This document shows, in pieces, positions 34,572 through 42,091 of a stretch of DNA of 64,000 nucleotides. The notes beneath the pieces were generated by a model. It searched no databases. It saw nothing but the letters and a program-made list of their open reading frames with translations, and was not told the origin of the DNA. Each line of letters starts with the position of its first letter. The first letter of the stretch is position 1. The stretch covers positions 2,322,501-2,386,500 of the forward strand of contig CP016211.1 of NCBI GenBank assembly GCA_001931535.1, given 5' to 3'. This DNA comes from Minicystis rosea. Its GTDB lineage: Bacteria > Myxococcota_A > Polyangia > Polyangiales > Polyangiaceae. The translations under genes and the position numbers were made by a program.

Positions 34572-35027
34572 TTGGCTCACTTCGCAGAGTCAACACGTGG
34601 CTTGTGCGGCGATAGGGCCGCGCGGGTACCCAAGGCCTCGACTCGACCAGGAGCGCTGTCACGTCTCCAGGAGGAGCTCGCGGTCTACGGAAGACCCGGA
34701 CCGCAATCTACACCATCGCCATCGGCGCGCCAGCCTGCTTCATCACCGCACGTGATGGCGTGCCGGGCGTGCGGCTCGTGCCCTTGCCCGAAGGGCGCGA
34801 GCCGCGCGCCGATGCGCGAACGTCCCCGCAAGCGCGAACGGCCCTTCTGGAATCCCGGGCGCGAACGCCGGAGCGCTCCGCTTCGTCGTGAATGCCAGTT
34901 GCCGAGAACGGCATTCTCTCGGTCGCGCGTCGCGAACGGAGGGAGTCCCAAACCTTGGGCTCCCCGGGGCAAGTGCCGGAATCGGGCTCCGTCGTGAATG
35001 CCAGTTTCACAAGGGAGGCGTCTGCTG
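34572..35027. other. Intergenic region with short direct repeats
   Basis: 456 nt, no credible gene. A 17-bp sequence CGTCGTGAATGCCAGTT occurs at 34884-34900 and 34990-35006, and several GCGCGAAC words cluster between 34810 and 34870. Lying next to a transposase relic, this looks like insertion-scarred DNA. Confidence 0.5.
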
Positions 35028-35307
35028 GCCGATGGCGAGGGGCGCGGCCTCGTTCTGCACGACGCCCTGCTCGCGCACCTTGATGACCCGTGCATCGAGC
35101 CAGATGACCGCATGCATCGATTCCAGCGGTCGGTCCCGCCAAGCATGAAGCTCGTCGTACACGGCACCGGCGACCGAGGAGATGAGCGTCGGCGACATCT
35201 CGGTGCCGTACAGCGCTTCGAGGTGGCTTTGGATATCGTGTCTGGTGCTTCTCGACGAGCTGCGGCTCGAAGGTGCCGTGTCGGTCAGGAGGTACGGCGA
35301 TGGGCAC
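35028..35307 (-). pseudogene. IS256-family transposase fragment, frameshifted
   Basis: Two minus-strand frames together give a ~95-residue piece of an IS256 (Mutator-type) transposase. The first frame (35307-35236) reads VPPDRHGTFEPQLVEKHQTR. After a frameshift near 35238 the second reads HDIQSHLEALYGTEMSPTLI, then WRDRPLESMHAVIWLDARVI and KVREQGVVQNEA. This matches the family's DREGTFEP, T-x-DI-x-x-HL, SPTLIS and YLDA (first catalytic Asp) blocks. The rest of the ~400-residue enzyme and the inverted repeats are missing, so it is dead. Confidence 0.8.
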
Positions 35308-35411
35308 GGGCCTTTGGGCGCGCTTCGTACACGAAGAGCGCGATCCGGGGGCCGCACCACTCCGACCGTGGCAGTCCCTACGCCGGCGAGGACTACCGAT
35401 GCTCGCGCGCC

Positions 35412-37142
35412 TCAGCGGGGGGCGCCCATCTTGGCGAGCGCGGACTTGATCGCGGACTGTGCTTCCTCGTCCTTTTCGGTGGCGAGCGCGGCCTCGAGCC
35501 ACGGGATCCACATCGCCGCCGGGCGGTAGTACGCGGCCGCGAGCGCGGGGAGGCGGGCGAGCGGATCGTGCGACGTCAGGAAGCCGTGGAGGAGCGCGTC
35601 CACCTCCTCGCCCGGGATGAAGCGGAGCGCGTACACCGCCGCGGCCTCGAGCGCGGGGTTCTCGAGCGCGCTGCGGATCACCGGGAGCGCGCGGGGATCT
35701 CCGCTGTTGCCGAGCGCCTTGAGGATGACGGCGCGGGCGTCGTGGTCGCGCGCGTCGGCGTAGCCGGTGACGAGGCGCGCTACCGGATCCACCGGCAGGT
35801 CGCCGCCCGCTGACGCGAGCGTGCGCGCCTGCGCGCCGAGGGCGAGCGTCGCGGTGCTGCGCACCACCGGATCGCCTCCCGCCGCCGCCGCCTCGAGCGC
35901 GCCCACGGTGTCGGCGTCGGCCACGCTGCTGGTCGCGAGCGCGGCGGCCGCTTGCAGGCGCGCCTCGTGGCTTGCTTCCTTGCTCTCGAGCGCCTGCGCC
36001 AGCGCGGCGGAGGCCTCCTCGGTGCCGGCCGCGCCGAGCGCCGCGGCGAGGAAGCGCGCGTCGTCCGCGGCGATCTCGGCGGCGCCGAGCTTCTTGCCGG
36101 CGTCGAGCGCCGCCGCGGGATCGAGGCGCAGCACCGCGGAGGCTTGGCCCACGAGCTTGGCGCGGCGCCGGTCGCGCGCCGTGCTCTCGGGCGCCTCGCC
36201 GCTCTCGACGAACGCGCGCCGCAGATCGCCGAGCTTCGCCCCCGCGGCACGTCGCTCGTCGGCGCGCCGGCCGGCCCCCGCATCCTTGTCGGCGAGGAGC
36301 ATCGCGGCCGGACCGTATCCCTCGATGCGCTCCTCCGCGGCCCAGAGCTCGGCGGCGTCCACGGGGACGCGATCGACGAGCGTGAGCGCGGCCGCGATCT
36401 CGCCCTCGACGGCCGGCATCTCCTCGCCCGGCGAGAAACGCGTGGCCGCGCGCAGGGTGAGCGTCGCGGGCCGCTCGTCGGGGCCGAGCGTGATGCTCGC
36501 GTCGCCCTCGACCACCATGCGGCGATCCGCGCCGCCGCCGTGCAGCCTGGTGTAGCCGCGGATGGCGCGCTTCACCGCGTTGCCCGCACGTGTGTAGCTC
36601 GCCTCGAAGAAGCCGGCCGCGTCTTCCTCCTCGGCGGACCAGCGCGCGCCGGCGCCCGGCGTGAGCTGCGTCATCGCGGCGATGCCCGTGAGCAGGGCCT
36701 TCGCGGTCGTGGGTGTGCCTTCGGCGAAGCGGAGCCCGCGAAGGCGCCCCGCGGCGTCGTGCTCGAGGAGCACCGGAGCGCGGAGCGCGTCGCGCGGGAC
36801 CTGCGGCGCGCCCTCGCCCTCGATGCGCGCGTCGTCGAGGCGGGCCTCGACGAGCGATGTGCCGGGGAGCGGCGTGAGCGACCAGCGGCCGGAGATCCGC
36901 ACCGCTGCGCCCTGCCGATCGCCGACGCGCAAGCGCTGGCTGAACGCGGCCTGGTACACGTTGCGTGTCGACACGGCGCGCGCTTCGCGGCGGGCGCCGC
37001 CGCTCGATCGCGGCGCCGCCGTCGCCGCCGCGGAGGCCGCGGCAGCACTGGTCGGAGGGTGCGAGCCTCCGCGGAGGGAGGCGCCGCCGGCGGCGGCGAG
37101 GAGGACGGCGACGGCAGCGGCGATCGGGCGGCGGGTGTTCAT
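35412..37142 (-). CDS. Secreted HEAT-repeat protein with vitellogenin-like N-domain
   Basis: 576 residues from MNTRRPIAAAVAVLLAAAGG, a signal sequence. Residues ~55-290 form a beta-rich region (RLRVGDRQGAAVRISGRW, EARLDDARIEGEG, LEHDAAGRLRGLRFAEG) that resembles the N-terminal domain of vitellogenin/lipid-transfer proteins. Residues ~320-576 are alpha-helical HEAT-like repeats (DDARFLAAALGAAG, DPVVRSTATLALGAQA, DHDARAVILKALGNSGD, DPLARLPALAAAYY). It is co-directional with, and 28 nt after, another secreted protein, so the pair probably acts together outside the cytoplasm. Lipid binding is inference from the resemblance. Confidence 0.8.
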   Translation of the reverse strand: MNTRRPIAAAVAVLLAAAGGASLRGGSHPPTSAAAASAAATAAPRSSGGARREARAVSTRNVYQAAFSQRLRVGDRQGAAVRISGRWSLTPLPGTSLVEARLDDARIEGEGAPQVPRDALRAPVLLEHDAAGRLRGLRFAEGTPTTAKALLTGIAAMTQLTPGAGARWSAEEEDAAGFFEASYTRAGNAVKRAIRGYTRLHGGGADRRMVVEGDASITLGPDERPATLTLRAATRFSPGEEMPAVEGEIAAALTLVDRVPVDAAELWAAEERIEGYGPAAMLLADKDAGAGRRADERRAAGAKLGDLRRAFVESGEAPESTARDRRRAKLVGQASAVLRLDPAAALDAGKKLGAAEIAADDARFLAAALGAAGTEEASAALAQALESKEASHEARLQAAAALATSSVADADTVGALEAAAAGGDPVVRSTATLALGAQARTLASAGGDLPVDPVARLVTGYADARDHDARAVILKALGNSGDPRALPVIRSALENPALEAAAVYALRFIPGEEVDALLHGFLTSHDPLARLPALAAAYYRPAAMWIPWLEAALATEKDEEAQSAIKSALAKMGAPR

Positions 37143-37170
37143 GGCAAGATCTCCTTCGCGTCCGGCGCGA

Positions 37171-38028
37171 TCACCACGTCCCCGCGACGTTGAGGAGAGA
37201 CCACTCCGCCAGATGGACGCCGGGCCAGGAGACGAGCGTGTAGTCGACGCGATCGACGCACCCATCCGCGTAGAAGCCGAAGGAGCCGTCGAGCGTGGTC
37301 AGCGCGAGACGCGCGTTGACGGTGTAGATGTTGGGCACGCCCGAGAGGAGCGACGTCGTCGCCGTGATCGGCATGCGCGCCTCGAGCGCCGTGAGCTCTC
37401 CCTCGATGCCCGCGCTGACGCACTCGACGCCGAGCCCGACGCTCCCGTCGACGTAGGCTTTCGCGTACGGCGTCCCCGTGACGCTGAAGTTGGAGGCGCT
37501 GATCGACCCGCTGGCCGTGATGCCGAGCGATCCGGAGACCGAGGCGCTCACGGTGATCGGGACGAACTCGATCCAGAACGTCTCCTCCGCCTTGAAGAAC
37601 TCGGTCGATTTCGAGAAGGTCACGGTGCTCCCGAGGCTCCCCGAGAAGAGGACCTGCCCCATGAGCTCGAGGTCGTACCGGCTTGCGATCGAGCCGTTCC
37701 ACCGCGTCGCCGTAGCCTCGCCGTGAGCGATGCGGTTCGTGACGCCGAACGCGGTCGCGCTCGCGCTCAAGGTTGCGCCAATCTGGATGTAGTCCGCCGG
37801 CAGAATCGCGTTGAGCGTGGATTGGACGACGGGATCCGCGAGGGAGACCGCCATCTGCTTGTTCTTGACGCCCATCCAGAGGTCGTACGAGGACCCGAAT
37901 TGACCGTTGCCCCAGCCCTCGCCCCTGACGACGCCATGCGAGGCGGCAAAGGCGGGGGCGGAGGCGGCGATTACGGCGGCGGCGGCGAACACGGAGGCGA
38001 CGAGGGACGTACGGGTGCTGTTGCGCAT
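37171..38028 (-). CDS. Secreted beta-rich protein paired with the HEAT protein
   Basis: 285 residues. A clear signal peptide ends at PAFAASHG (~residue 28). The mature chain is almost wholly beta-like with alternating hydrophobics and Ser/Thr (GATLSASATAFGVTNRI, VSASVSGSLGITASGSI, YAKAYVDGSVGLGVECVS), suggesting a beta-sandwich or barrel. It is the first gene of a two-gene unit with the HEAT/vitellogenin-like protein. No family was recognised, and it could be a carrier or matrix partner of that protein. Confidence 0.82.
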   Translation of the reverse strand: MRNSTRTSLVASVFAAAAVIAASAPAFAASHGVVRGEGWGNGQFGSSYDLWMGVKNKQMAVSLADPVVQSTLNAILPADYIQIGATLSASATAFGVTNRIAHGEATATRWNGSIASRYDLELMGQVLFSGSLGSTVTFSKSTEFFKAEETFWIEFVPITVSASVSGSLGITASGSISASNFSVTGTPYAKAYVDGSVGLGVECVSAGIEGELTALEARMPITATTSLLSGVPNIYTVNARLALTTLDGSFGFYADGCVDRVDYTLVSWPGVHLAEWSLLNVAGTW

Positions 38029-38157
38029 GGCACTCTCCAAGCGTTGAGGGTTGCGGGAGCCGCGCCGGCTGCCCCATGAGCAGGGCGCCATCGGCGGCCT
38101 TCAACCCACAGTCCGCAGGACGAGCTCGGGACCCGACACGTCCCCGCGATTTTTTTC

Positions 38158-39804
38158 TCAGCCGCGCCGGCCCCACATGGCGAGCATCGTGGTGGTGATG
38201 CCGAAGCCGGTGACGGCGAACGCCTGGATCGCCCAGGCCGGCTCGTACGCACCCACCGCCGCGCCCGCGAGCGCGAGCGCGCACGGCCAGCCGAACCAGC
38301 GCTCCAGCGTCATCGCGGCGACGCCCGCGACGGTGGCGAGCAGCACGGCATCGACGACCAGCACGTGCGGCACCGGCGTCCCGAGGCGGAAGGCGACGAG
38401 GCGGTGGGCCAGCAAGGCGAGCACCGACGCGAGGACGAGGCCCGCCGTGCGGCGGCCGTGCTGGTTCGCGGCGATCCTGCGCCGCAGCAGCGTGATCGAC
38501 ACGAGCGCGGCGCTCACCAGGCCGACCGCGATGCGCACGATGTCGCCCGGCGACAGCGAAGCGTGCCCCGCGCCCCGCATGAAGACGAAGGTCCAGATCG
38601 TCAGCGACCCGAGGAACATCACGCCTGCGAGGATCCGCCGCTCGCGCAGGGCGAGCGCGGGATCATGGTCGGCGTCGCGCGGCACGCGGCGCCCGATCTC
38701 GGCGAGGAGCGCGTTCATCGACGGGAAGCGCGCGCCCGCGTCCTTGGCGAGGCCGCGCAGCAGGATGGGCGCGAGCCACGCAGGCGCGTCCGTGCGGCGC
38801 GGCGGTACGGGCGTGTCCTCGCTCGCCGCGCGGAGCAGCGCGTGGAGATCGTCGGTGGGGAAGGGCGGCGCGCCGTACGCGGCCCGCCACAGCGCGACGC
38901 AGAAGGCGAACTGATCGCTCGCCGCGGTGGCCCGCTCGCCGCGGATCTGCTCGGGGGCCATGTACGCGGGCGTGCCCATGAACGCGCCGGTCTCGGTGAG
39001 CGGGCTCGACAGCGCCGACGGGCTCACGCTGGGCCGATCGGCGGGCGCCGAAGTCGGCCCGGCCCTCGCCGAGAGGGGCGCCGCGTCGGCGAGCCCCGCG
39101 ATGCCGAAATCGACGACGCGGGCGCGCCCGTCCTTGCCGACGAGCACGTTGTCGGGCTTGAAATCGCGGTGCACGAGGCCCGCGGCGTGCGCGGCCGCGA
39201 GCCCGCGCCCGGCCTGGAGGAACATGCCGATCACCTCGCGGAACGAGGGCGCCCTCTCCGCGAGCCAGGCCCGAAGCGTGAGGCCGTCGACGAGCTCCAT
39301 GGCGAGGAAGACGCGCCCCTCGTGCTCGCCGATCTCGTGCACCGCCACCACGTTCGGGTGCGCGAGGCGACCGAGCGCCTGCCCTTCACGAAGCAGCCAG
39401 TCGCGCGTGGCCGCGCCGCGGTGGAGCAGCTTGAGCGCGACCTTGCGATCGAGCGCCTCGTCGTAGCCGACGTGGACCACGCCCATGCCGCCCTCGCCCA
39501 GCTTGCGGAGCAGGTAGAAGCGCCCGACACGCGCGGGCGTCTCCGCGGCGACCGGGCCGGCCGTGTCGAGCAACGTGTCGGCGAGGGCCTCGGCGAGGAG
39601 CGCCGCGGGCCGGGCGAGGAAGCCCGCGGCGGCGCGATCGTGCGCGAGGAGCCGCGCGACCGCGTCGCGGAGCACGACGTCGCCGCCGGCGAGCTCCGCG
39701 AGGCGCTGCGGCGCGAGCTCGGGATCGAGGTCGATCACCGCGTCGAAGAGCTCTTCGACGCGGCGGGGATCGGGGCGCGCGGAGCCCTCGTCCTCTGCGC
39801 TCAC
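38158..39804 (-). CDS. Ser/Thr protein kinase with multi-pass membrane C-terminus
   Basis: 548 residues; GTG start overlaps the stop of the sigma factor gene (GTGA at 39804-39801). An N-terminal helical segment precedes the kinase domain (~95-375): GEGGMGVV loop, VALKLL Lys, HRDFKPDN (Phe where Leu is usual), DFGIAG, GTPAYMAPEQIRG. Behind it are about six hydrophobic helices (from FLGSLTIWTFVFM to AIQAFAVTGFGITTTM), so the C-terminus is a polytopic membrane domain. The tight coupling with an ECF factor suggests that the kinase controls that factor's activity in response to a membrane signal. Confidence 0.93.
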   Translation of the reverse strand: MSAEDEGSARPDPRRVEELFDAVIDLDPELAPQRLAELAGGDVVLRDAVARLLAHDRAAAGFLARPAALLAEALADTLLDTAGPVAAETPARVGRFYLLRKLGEGGMGVVHVGYDEALDRKVALKLLHRGAATRDWLLREGQALGRLAHPNVVAVHEIGEHEGRVFLAMELVDGLTLRAWLAERAPSFREVIGMFLQAGRGLAAAHAAGLVHRDFKPDNVLVGKDGRARVVDFGIAGLADAAPLSARAGPTSAPADRPSVSPSALSSPLTETGAFMGTPAYMAPEQIRGERATAASDQFAFCVALWRAAYGAPPFPTDDLHALLRAASEDTPVPPRRTDAPAWLAPILLRGLAKDAGARFPSMNALLAEIGRRVPRDADHDPALALRERRILAGVMFLGSLTIWTFVFMRGAGHASLSPGDIVRIAVGLVSAALVSITLLRRRIAANQHGRRTAGLVLASVLALLAHRLVAFRLGTPVPHVLVVDAVLLATVAGVAAMTLERWFGWPCALALAGAAVGAYEPAWAIQAFAVTGFGITTTMLAMWGRRG

Positions 39805-40370
39805 TTCGGCTCGCGGGCGAGCTGCTCGTGGAGGTAGGCGCGCGCGAAGCGCCACTCGCGCTCGACGGTGCGGGTCGTGACCTCGAGCGCGGCGGCGATC
39901 TCCTCCTCCGAGAGCCCGCCGAAGTAGCGCATCACCACGACCTGCGCGCGGCGCGGGTGCTCGGCCTCGAGCGCCCGGAGCGCGGCATCGACGGCGAGCA
40001 CGTCGTCGGCGTCGAGGTCGGTCGCGGCCACGCCCACGGCGGCGTCGAGATCCTCCGCGACGCGCCCGCCGCCGCGCTTCTGCGCGGACTTGCGGCGCAC
40101 GTGATCCACGATGATCTCGCGCATCGCCTGCGCCGCCGCGCCGAAGAAGTGCCCGCGCCCGTTCCAGCCGGGATCGGCCGCGCCGACCAGCTTGAGGTAC
40201 GCCTCGTGGACGAGCGCGGTCGGCCGCAGCGTCTCCCCCGGCCGCAGCTTGCTCATGTGCGCGGCCGCGAGCCGCCGCAGCTCGCCGTAGACCAGGGGCA
40301 GGAGCTCCTCCGCGGCGTTCGGACGCCCGCCCGCGAGATCGTCGAGCAGCCGCGTCACGTCGTTCGCCAT
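39801..40370 (-). CDS. ECF sigma factor coupled to a kinase gene
   Basis: 189 residues from MANDVTRLLDDLAGG; the frame continues upstream with no homology. Region 2 shows ELLPLVYGELRRLAAAHM, TALVHEAYLKL, GHFFGAAAQAMREIIVDHVRRK; region 4 shows HPRRAQVVVMRYFGGLSEEEIAAALEVTTRTVEREWRFARAYL. These match the planctomycete/acidobacterial-type ECF group (TIGR02999-like), whose members are usually encoded beside Ser/Thr kinases, as here, instead of beside an anti-sigma factor. Confidence 0.92.
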   Translation of the reverse strand: MANDVTRLLDDLAGGRPNAAEELLPLVYGELRRLAAAHMSKLRPGETLRPTALVHEAYLKLVGAADPGWNGRGHFFGAAAQAMREIIVDHVRRKSAQKRGGGRVAEDLDAAVGVAATDLDADDVLAVDAALRALEAEHPRRAQVVVMRYFGGLSEEEIAAALEVTTRTVEREWRFARAYLHEQLAREPK

Positions 40371-40578
40371 CGTCGCCGATGGTACCCAGAGCCCATCGCG
40401 CGCCGCCAGTGTGCCCGCGGCGCCTCGCCGGCTGGCGAGGGAAGCGATGAGCATTCTGATCCCGACCGGGGCTCGTCCCCGAAGCCGTTGTGAAGCCTCC
40501 TGGACCTCGCTACCGCCTCATCGCCAGCTTGCTTTGGATCAGGAAACGCGCGCGCTCCGCGGGCTCACCGGGGGATGC

Positions 40579-41307
40579 TCAAGGCCCATCATCCCGGTTG
40601 TCGGCGATCTGCTCGTAGACCTTTCCCCCGCGCTTCGGCGAGAGCACCACTTCATAGCCGCGCCCATCGTCGTATTCGTTGAAATGGTAGATGACCTCGG
40701 GCAGCCCATCGCCATTCATGTCCACGATGGCGCTCAATCGATAAAGCGGGTGCCAACGATTCTCCCCGTACACCTCGCGATAGGCCCGGTGCCATTGCGT
40801 GCCTTGGCGATAGGCCACCATGATCGAGACCGGCGTGGTCACCACCGCAAACACGTTGTCTCGAGCGCCCTTCTCGGCCCGGAAGAACTGGACCTCACGA
40901 CGTTTCTGGGGCTTGCCCAGCCATTGATCCAGCGACGCGCGCACCGCCGCATCCGGCTCGAACGCGGCCGATCGCGGCGCGCGCCACGGGCCGCGCACGA
41001 AGACGCCGGCCCCGCGCGATCCGGAGACCCGCTCGAACCGCATGCCCCCACGCGAGGTCTCACGATACTCGACCTCGCCGGCGACACGACCCCAGCGATC
41101 GAGGGCGTGCCAGCGCGACCCATTCTCCCAGATACCCTGCTTGCACTGCCCTCGATCGGCCTCGACCCGCCGGCCCCGCACCACCGAAAGCGGAAGGAGC
41201 GCGTCGCTGCTCCAGCGCACGGCATGCTTGCAATCCGCGGCCGCATCGGCGCCGCCGGCGAGGAGGAAGGCCGCGGAAGCGGTTAAGAGCGAGGTGGGGA
41301 GGCGCAC
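40579..41307 (-). CDS. Secreted protein with FG-GAP-like end, unknown function
   Basis: 242 residues from a GTG; the signal sequence LPTSLLTASAAFLLAGGADAAA is plain. An earlier in-frame ATG at 41382 would hide that signal. The mature part is Arg/Trp-rich (ENGSRWHALDRWGRVAGE) and ends with VDMNGDGLPEVIYHFNEYDDG, an FG-GAP-like motif with an Asp-rich loop. It is probably periplasmic. No family was recognised. It stands alone between the ECF gene and a VOC gene. Confidence 0.75.
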   Translation of the reverse strand: MRLPTSLLTASAAFLLAGGADAAADCKHAVRWSSDALLPLSVVRGRRVEADRGQCKQGIWENGSRWHALDRWGRVAGEVEYRETSRGGMRFERVSGSRGAGVFVRGPWRAPRSAAFEPDAAVRASLDQWLGKPQKRREVQFFRAEKGARDNVFAVVTTPVSIMVAYRQGTQWHRAYREVYGENRWHPLYRLSAIVDMNGDGLPEVIYHFNEYDDGRGYEVVLSPKRGGKVYEQIADNRDDGP

Positions 41308-41514
41308 GTGGCGACGGTAACGTCCTACGCGCGGATGCGCCAAATTCGCGGGGAAGCGCGGTGTGCCGGAGTCAGGGGCCAACCGCGGCGATCACGCGTC
41401 GTCGGTGGGCCGGCCCAATGGCGGCCATCCGGCGCAGGCATGGCGGAAACCGCCGCCGCCACACGCCACCCGCGCCAAGTATTCGAGTCCCTTCTCCGTC
41501 GAGATCCGTGCGGC

Positions 41515-41919
41515 TTACTGCGCGGCCTTTGGAGTCATCGACAGCACCTCCCAGTGGTGCCCGTCGAGGTCCTCGAAGCTCCGCTGGTACATGAACCCGT
41601 GGTCCTCGGGCGGCCCCGCCTCCTTGGCGCCGCCGGCGACCGCTTTCGTCGCGATCGCGTCCACCTCGGCGCGGCTCGCACACGAGAGCCCGAAGGCCCC
41701 CTCCACGTGCGTTGCGGTGTCGCAGATCTCCTTCTTGGTGAACGTCTTGAAGAACGACTCGACGACCAGCATCGCGTAGGCGTGCTCGCCGATGAGCATG
41801 CAGGCGGCCTTCTCGCTGTCCGTGAACTTCGGGTTGAACGTGAAGCCGAGGGCCTTCCAGAACGCCACGGTGCGAGCGAGGTTCTTGATGGGCAGGCTGA
41901 CGAAGAGCTCGTGGGACAT
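41515..41919 (-). CDS. VOC-superfamily (glyoxalase/dioxygenase-like) protein
   Basis: 134 residues. AAAGGAG lies upstream of the ATG at 41919. The sequence has the two beta-alpha-beta-beta-beta modules of the family: LFVSLPIKNLARTVAFWKALGF, ACMLIGEHAYAMLVVE, then FGLSCASRAEVDAIATKAV and EDLDGHHWEVLSM. This is the class of lactoylglutathione-lyase-like stand-alone VOC proteins with few assigned substrates. The metal-ligand Glu in HHWEV is present. It may act in small-molecule detoxification or resistance. Confidence 0.9.
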   Translation of the reverse strand: MSHELFVSLPIKNLARTVAFWKALGFTFNPKFTDSEKAACMLIGEHAYAMLVVESFFKTFTKKEICDTATHVEGAFGLSCASRAEVDAIATKAVAGGAKEAGPPEDHGFMYQRSFEDLDGHHWEVLSMTPKAAQ

Positions 41920-42091
41920 GAAGTTGTTCTCCTTTTGCTTCATGGACCCCCCGTCCGCCGAGAACTCATCGGTCGCTCGAAAAAATCTTCGCGCCCTCCG
42001 CCGGCAGCTCAGGAGGCCTTCCCGAACGAACGTGGCTGGATGCTCGAGCGGATCGGCAAGCTGTACGAGACCGGATGGCGCGCGCCGGCGA

